Shown piece by piece: positions 35,409-39,749 of a DNA stretch of 39,749 nucleotides. Both the position numbers and the translations under genes were made by a program. This DNA comes from Terriglobia bacterium (GTDB lineage: Bacteria > Acidobacteriota > Terriglobia > Bryobacterales > Bryobacteraceae). Below the pieces are notes generated by a model, which saw nothing but the letters and a program-made list of their open reading frames with translations, had not been told where the DNA came from and did not search any database. The DNA is taken from NCBI GenBank assembly GCA_003175985.1, contig PSRJ01000019.1:1-39749 (forward strand), given 5' to 3'. Every line of letters starts with the position of its first letter. Positions within the stretch are counted from its first letter, which is position 1.

Positions 35409-37762
35409 AGGCTCTATGCGCCATGCCCGCGCTCGTGGCTATGCTCACGTCTCTGGCGCAGGCGCAACCGGAGGTCCAACGGGCCCTGGTCCGGCAGTAT
35501 TGCGCCGGGTGCCATAATGAGCAGCGCAAAACGGCAGGCCTGATTCTGAGCAGCGCGGATCTCTCGCAGGTTGCAAATCATGCGCCGATGTGGGAAAAAG
35601 TGATCCGCAAGGTCCGTGCGGGAGCCATGCCCCCTCTGGGCATGCCGCGCCCGGATCGCGCGGCACTGGACGCGTTTGCAACCTTTCTCGAGAGCGCAAT
35701 CGATTCCGCCGCGAAGTCTTACCCCGGCCCTTCGACTGTTCGCCGCCTGAATCGAGCCGAGTACGGCGCGGCGATTCGCGATCTGCTGGACTTGAATATT
35801 GATGTCACCGCGCTGCTTCCAGCCGACGACGCCAATTATGGCTTCGATAACAACGCAGATTCGCTGCGGATTTCGCCGGGATTGCTCGAAGGCTACCTGG
35901 CGGCCTCCCGGAAAGTGAGCCGGCTGGCCATAGGAGATCCGGCCATCCAGCCTGTCTTTTCTACTTACCGTGTCCGCCCCGACCTCGGTCAGGACAGTCA
36001 CGTCGACGGGCTGCCGCTGGGGACTCGCGGCGGAATGCTGGCAGAACACACATTTCCGCTCGATGGCGTTTACCTGTTCAAACCCAGGGTCGCCGTCAAC
36101 ACGTCCGCAAAGGTCCGCGGGCTCGACTACGAGCACCGATTCCTCATCACCATCGACGGCAGGAAGGTCCACGAAGCCAGGCTCGGCGGGCCCGCGGACG
36201 TGGATGCTGCCGCGCTGAATCCGCCGGAGTCCGAGGCCGAAATCCTCAAGCGTCTGGAAGCTCGGGTGCCCGTGAGCGCCGGTCCGCACAAGATCGGGGT
36301 TACGTTTATCCGAAAGACCGGTGCGCTGCCAGACGGTTATCTGCAGCCCTGGCTGCGCACGAACTTCGACACGCAGGAACAGCGCGGCGTGCCGCTCGTG
36401 GAATCCCTCAGCATCGGCGGTCCATTTGAACCAGCCGGCGCGGGCGATACCCCCAGCCGGCGCAGGATCTTTATTTGCCGTCCCGCCGGCGCGGACGATG
36501 CCGCATGCGCGAAGAGGATTCTCGAAACCCTGGCCAGCCGGGCTTACCGGCGCCCGCTAACTCAGCGGGATCTGGAGCCACTGTTGAACCTATACCAGGG
36601 CGGAAAGACCGAAGGCGGCTTCGAAGCCGGCGTCGAGAACGCATTGCGATTCCTGCTCACGAGCCCGGCCTTCCTGTTCCGGGCGGAAACCGATCCGGCG
36701 GGCGCCGCGCCCGGCTCCATTCATCGCGTCAGCGATATCGACCTGGCTTCAAGGCTCTCGTTCTTCTTGTGGAGCAGTCTGCCCGACGATGAACTCCGCC
36801 ATCTTGCCGGCATGGGAGAGCTCAAGGATGCGGCCGTTCTCGAAGCACAGGCGCGGCGGATGCTGGCCGACCCGCGCTCCCGGGCGCTCACCACAAACTT
36901 CGCAGCACAGTGGCTGTATCTGCGGAATCTCTCCGGCGTAACGCGCGACCTGATGGTCTTTCCCGATTTCGACGACAACCTGCGCCAAGGCTTTCGCACC
37001 GAAACGGAGCTGTTCTTCGACAGCATCATCCGCGAGGACCGGAGTGTGCTCGATCTGCTCACGGCGGACTACACCTTCGTCAACGAGCGTCTCGCCAAAC
37101 ACTATGCCATCCCCGATGTGGAAGGAAGCTATTTCCGGAGGGTCGCGATTCCAGGCGAGCAGCGCCGCGGTCTGCTGGGACAAGGGAGTATCCTGACCGT
37201 AACGTCGTATGCTACGCGAACCTCGCCCGTGCTACGCGGCAAGTGGCTGCTCGAGAACGTGCTCGGCACACCGGTACCGCCTCCGCCGCCGGACGTTCCA
37301 GCGCTTGCCGAGAATCGAACCGGAGTCAAGCCGCGTTCCGTACGGGAGCGCCTGGAGGAGCACCGCTCCAACCCGGCATGCGCCGTGTGCCATAACCTGA
37401 TGGACCCGATCGGATTCTCGCTCGAGAATTTCGACGCGACAGGGGCCTGGCGCGACCGCGGCGAATCTAAGAGCCCGATTGACGCCTCGGGTGTTTTGGT
37501 GGACGGCACCAAGGTGAATGGGCCGCAGGCGCTGCGCCAGGCGCTTCTCAGCCGTCCCGAGACGTTCGTTACGACATTGACTGAGAAGCTGATGACGTAC
37601 GCCCTCGGCCGCGGCATTGATTACTACGATATGCCCGCAGTTCGAGGCGTGGTGCGGCGCGCAGCGCAAGACAATTTTCGCTTTTCTTCCATCGTGCTCG
37701 GTATCGTTGAGAGCGTGCCGTTTCAGATGAGCCGCACATCGATCGAAGGAGCTTCCCCATGA
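35405..37762 (+). CDS. Dihaem cytochrome DUF1587/1595/1592/1588/1585 protein (cassette B)
   Basis: 785 residues from a TTG overlapping the MBL stop (TTGA); Met7 (35423) is an ATG alternative, and both keep the signal peptide (ends SLAQAQ). Haem motif 1 is C33-AGC-H37. The domain order is the same as in the minus-strand paralogue: DUF1587 about 110-175 (RRLNRAEYGAAIRDLL), a beta-rich insert, DUF1595 (SRAYRRPLTQRDLE), DUF1592 (DIDLASRLSFFLWSSLPDDE), DUF1588 (SYATRTSPVLRGKW, haem motif 2 C659-AVC-H663) and DUF1585 near the end. The two proteins are clear full-length paralogues. Exported; electron transfer is likely, but the reaction is unknown. Confidence 0.92.
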   Translation: MKALCAMPALVAMLTSLAQAQPEVQRALVRQYCAGCHNEQRKTAGLILSSADLSQVANHAPMWEKVIRKVRAGAMPPLGMPRPDRAALDAFATFLESAIDSAAKSYPGPSTVRRLNRAEYGAAIRDLLDLNIDVTALLPADDANYGFDNNADSLRISPGLLEGYLAASRKVSRLAIGDPAIQPVFSTYRVRPDLGQDSHVDGLPLGTRGGMLAEHTFPLDGVYLFKPRVAVNTSAKVRGLDYEHRFLITIDGRKVHEARLGGPADVDAAALNPPESEAEILKRLEARVPVSAGPHKIGVTFIRKTGALPDGYLQPWLRTNFDTQEQRGVPLVESLSIGGPFEPAGAGDTPSRRRIFICRPAGADDAACAKRILETLASRAYRRPLTQRDLEPLLNLYQGGKTEGGFEAGVENALRFLLTSPAFLFRAETDPAGAAPGSIHRVSDIDLASRLSFFLWSSLPDDELRHLAGMGELKDAAVLEAQARRMLADPRSRALTTNFAAQWLYLRNLSGVTRDLMVFPDFDDNLRQGFRTETELFFDSIIREDRSVLDLLTADYTFVNERLAKHYAIPDVEGSYFRRVAIPGEQRRGLLGQGSILTVTSYATRTSPVLRGKWLLENVLGTPVPPPPPDVPALAENRTGVKPRSVRERLEEHRSNPACAVCHNLMDPIGFSLENFDATGAWRDRGESKSPIDASGVLVDGTKVNGPQALRQALLSRPETFVTTLTEKLMTYALGRGIDYYDMPAVRGVVRRAAQDNFRFSSIVLGIVESVPFQMSRTSIEGASP

Positions 37763-39087
37763 GAATCATCACCAAGAAGCATCTTGGCCGAAGGACCTTC
37801 CTCCAAAGCGCGGGTGCGGCGATCGCGCTGCCCCTGCTGGACGCGATGTCACCGGCGCTGACCGCGCAACGCAGGACAGCCGCGCATCCGGTGACGCGGC
37901 TGGGGTTCGTGTATGTGCCCCATGGCGCAGTCATGCAACGGTTCACGCCCGCAACGGAGGGCTCGGGATTTGAATTCAGCCCGATTTTGAAGCCGCTCGA
38001 ACCATTTCGCGAGCGCGTAGTGGTGGTCAGCGGGTTGGCCAACAAGACGGCCGACAACGCGGGTGTGCATTCGCTGAGCCCGCCCACCTGGCTGAGTGGT
38101 GTGCGTCCGAACGAGAAAGATCTGGACATCCGCGCCGGCATCACCGCGGATCAGATCGCTGCCCGGAAGATCGGGCAGACGACTCCGTTTCCATCTCTGG
38201 AACTTGCGACGGAGGATCACTCCGGTCTTATCGGCGCCTGCGACGGCGGCTATAGTTGTACGTACATCAACACGCTCGCTTGGCGCACGCCCACCACGCC
38301 TCTTCCCATGGAAATCAATCCGCGGGTTGTGTTCGAGCGCCTGTTCGGGGAGGGCGGAACGCCGGAGCAACGGGCGGCCGCGTTCCGCCAGGATCGCAGT
38401 GTTCTGGACGCGGCAGCCGAACAGGCCAGCCGGCTCAAGATGAGCCTGGGGGCATCCGATCGCCTGACGCTGACACAGTATCTGGACAATATCCGCGAGA
38501 TCGAGCGCCGCATCGAGGTCGCGGGAACCCAGACAGCCAAGCAAGGTGAAATCCCCAACGCGCCGGCGGGTATTCCGGAATCGTTTGAAGAACATATCAA
38601 GCTGATGTTCGATCTTCAGGTGCTGGCGTATCAGGCGGACCTGACGCGCGTGTGCACCTTCATGCTCGCCCGCGAGCTGAGCCAGAGGACGTATCCGCAG
38701 GTAGGCTCGCACGATCCGCACCATTCCGTGTCGCATCATCAGGATGATCCGGTGAAAATCGAGACGCTGGCGCGCATTCAGAACTACCACGTGCAGTTGT
38801 TTGCTTATTACCTCGAAAAGCTGCGCACGACGCGCGATGGCGATGGCTCGCTGCTGGATCATTCGGTGATTCTGTACGGCAGCAATATGAGCAATAGCAA
38901 TTTGCATAACCACTTTCCCCTACCTGTAGTTTTGGCGGGCGGCGCCGCTGGTGCATTGAACGGCGACCGTCACCTGAAGTACGCGGATCATACGCCGATG
39001 ACGAATCTTCTCATCACCCTGCTCGGCAAAGCCGGCGTACCGATCGAGAAACTGGGAGACAGCACCGGGATGCTGGCGGAACTTTGA
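37759..39087 (+). CDS. DUF1552 protein with Tat-like signal (cassette B)
   Basis: 442 residues. The ATG overlaps the preceding stop (ATGA), with AGGAG seven bases upstream. The N-terminus is GRRTFLQSAGAAIALPLLDA (Arg11-Arg12), a Tat-like signal. DUF1552 motifs are the same as in the minus-strand copy: RLGFVYVPHGA, VVFERLFGEGGTPEQ, QYLDNIREIERRIEVAG, LMFDLQVLAYQADLTRVCTF, GSHDPHHSVSHH and GDGSLLDHSVILYGSNMSN. It is a secreted partner of the DUF1592 cytochrome, of unknown activity. The ankyrin gene starts 2 bases after its stop. Confidence 0.93.
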   Translation: MRIITKKHLGRRTFLQSAGAAIALPLLDAMSPALTAQRRTAAHPVTRLGFVYVPHGAVMQRFTPATEGSGFEFSPILKPLEPFRERVVVVSGLANKTADNAGVHSLSPPTWLSGVRPNEKDLDIRAGITADQIAARKIGQTTPFPSLELATEDHSGLIGACDGGYSCTYINTLAWRTPTTPLPMEINPRVVFERLFGEGGTPEQRAAAFRQDRSVLDAAAEQASRLKMSLGASDRLTLTQYLDNIREIERRIEVAGTQTAKQGEIPNAPAGIPESFEEHIKLMFDLQVLAYQADLTRVCTFMLARELSQRTYPQVGSHDPHHSVSHHQDDPVKIETLARIQNYHVQLFAYYLEKLRTTRDGDGSLLDHSVILYGSNMSNSNLHNHFPLPVVLAGGAAGALNGDRHLKYADHTPMTNLLITLLGKAGVPIEKLGDSTGMLAEL

Positions 39088-39089
39088 GC

Positions 39090-39749
39090 ATGGGCCTTCG
39101 ATGGCTTGCTGCGGTGCTGCCGATCGCGGCCATCGCGGGCGGCGGCACTGCACTGAACGACGCGGTACAGCGGGGCGATCGCGCGGCCGTCGCGGCCTTG
39201 ATCCGGCAGGGCGTTGACGTCAACGAGACAGAGCCGGACGGCACCAGCGCCTTGCAATACGCTGCTCACCGCAATGACATCGAAATGGCTGAGCTTCTGT
39301 TGCGCTCTGGAGCTCATGCGGCGGCGGCGAACGAGTATGGTGTCAGTGCGCTTTCCGAGGCTGCGGCATCGGGAAATGCGGCGCTGATCGAGAAGATTCT
39401 CGCTGCCGGCGCCAGTGTGAACACGGTGACTCCGGAGGGGGAGACCGTTTTGATGACCGCCGCGAAATCGGGAAGCGCGGACGCGGTCCGCATCCTGCTC
39501 GACCACGGCGCCCGAGGGGACGCATACGAAACCTGGAAGGGGCAGACCGCCCTTATGTGGGCCTCGGCGGCCAATCATGCGGCCGCGGCAGCGATTCTGG
39601 TGCAGCGCGGCGCGCCAGTGAATGCGCGGTCGGCCCTCGTTACTCCCGAAATCAAACGTCCAGCGAATGGGAATCTCGTCTCGGAGCAGCCCAAGGGAGG
39701 CTTAACGGCGCTCCTGTTTGCGGCTCGCGAAGGTGCGGTCGATGCGGCG
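39090..39749 (+). CDS. Exported ankyrin-repeat protein, N-terminal part (cassette B, runs off window)
   Basis: 220 codons are present and the frame is open to the window edge, so the C-terminal part is missing. Signal peptide 1-17 (LAAVLPIAAIAGGG). At least five ankyrin repeats follow (LNDAVQRGDRAAVAALIRQG, SALQYAAHRNDIEMAELL, TVLMTAAKSGSADAVRILL). It has the same organisation as the ankyrin gene at 20041-21579, including a loop after repeat five (about 180-205). The ATG is 2 bases after the DUF1552 stop, so it closes or continues the operon. Likely role: partner binding in the envelope. Confidence 0.9.
   Translation, partial: MGLRWLAAVLPIAAIAGGGTALNDAVQRGDRAAVAALIRQGVDVNETEPDGTSALQYAAHRNDIEMAELLLRSGAHAAAANEYGVSALSEAAASGNAALIEKILAAGASVNTVTPEGETVLMTAAKSGSADAVRILLDHGARGDAYETWKGQTALMWASAANHAAAAAILVQRGAPVNARSALVTPEIKRPANGNLVSEQPKGGLTALLFAAREGAVDAA

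Noticed and set aside
37849-38913. 354-codon minus-strand ORF inside the second DUF1552 gene
   Set aside because: Shadow of a clear DUF1552 gene that has canonical motifs on the plus strand.
1-39749. Search for CRISPR arrays, tRNA, rRNA, insertion sequences and phage genes
   Set aside because: I saw no regularly spaced repeats, no cloverleaf with TTCGA-type arm, and no transposase, integrase or phage structural protein. A tRNA or covariance-model scan would be the decisive check for small RNAs I could miss.

Overview
The window looks like chromosomal DNA of an acidobacterium of the Solibacter/Bryobacterales type. The evidence is the mix of families: two proteins with the Solibacter C-terminal domain (TIGR03437), one 'VWFA-related Acidobacterial' protein (TIGR03436), three large Oar-like TonB-dependent receptors with N-terminal carboxypeptidase-regulatory domains, and many 'Planctomycete-type' cytochrome/DUF proteins (DUF1549/1553, DUF1501, DUF1587/1592/1595/1588/1585, DUF1552). 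The DNA is GC-rich and densely coding. I see no rRNA, tRNA, CRISPR array, transposase or phage gene.

Layout. 1-9391, all minus strand: a truncated TonB-type receptor, a RIFT-barrel (YetA/PcRGLX-like) secreted protein, a purple-acid-phosphatase-like enzyme with a TIGR03437 tail, then a tightly spaced receptor plus VWFA-related pair. 9541-12642: a small orphan ORF, an exported CotH-kinase protein with a TIGR03437 tail, and a convergent DUF4956 membrane protein. 12816-15899: a third receptor. 15917-18338: a thymidylate-kinase-like gene overlapping a P-loop-less paralogue, divergent from a two-HKD phospholipase-D-like gene that is followed by a clear terminator hairpin. 18541-19970: an orphan PEP-CTERM protein, a decayed ankyrin fragment and a two-gene module of tiny conserved-looking proteins. 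20041-25337 (minus): an operon of dihaem cytochrome/DUF1592, DUF1552 and exported ankyrin protein. 25426-29307: an MBL-fold hydrolase, a set of tandem palindromes, a membrane protein, and a regulator/beta-propeller pair. 29699-39749 (plus, running off the end): a compact seven-gene operon of trihaem DUF1549/DUF1553, DUF1501, exported NADAR, MBL hydrolase, dihaem DUF1592, DUF1552 and ankyrin.

How it fits together. Most products carry signal peptides, so the window is largely a cell-envelope and periplasm neighbourhood. The main theme is two paralogous DUF1592-DUF1552-ankyrin cassettes in opposite orientation about 10 kb apart. The plus-strand one is fused into a longer operon with a second cytochrome/DUF1501 pair and two hydrolases. 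Seven CxxCH haem motifs lie in three proteins of these operons, so a redox-linked envelope complex is plausible but is my inference. The most unusual items are the exported NADAR protein inside this operon, and the overlapping active/inactive thymidylate-kinase-like pair beside a phospholipase-D-like gene.
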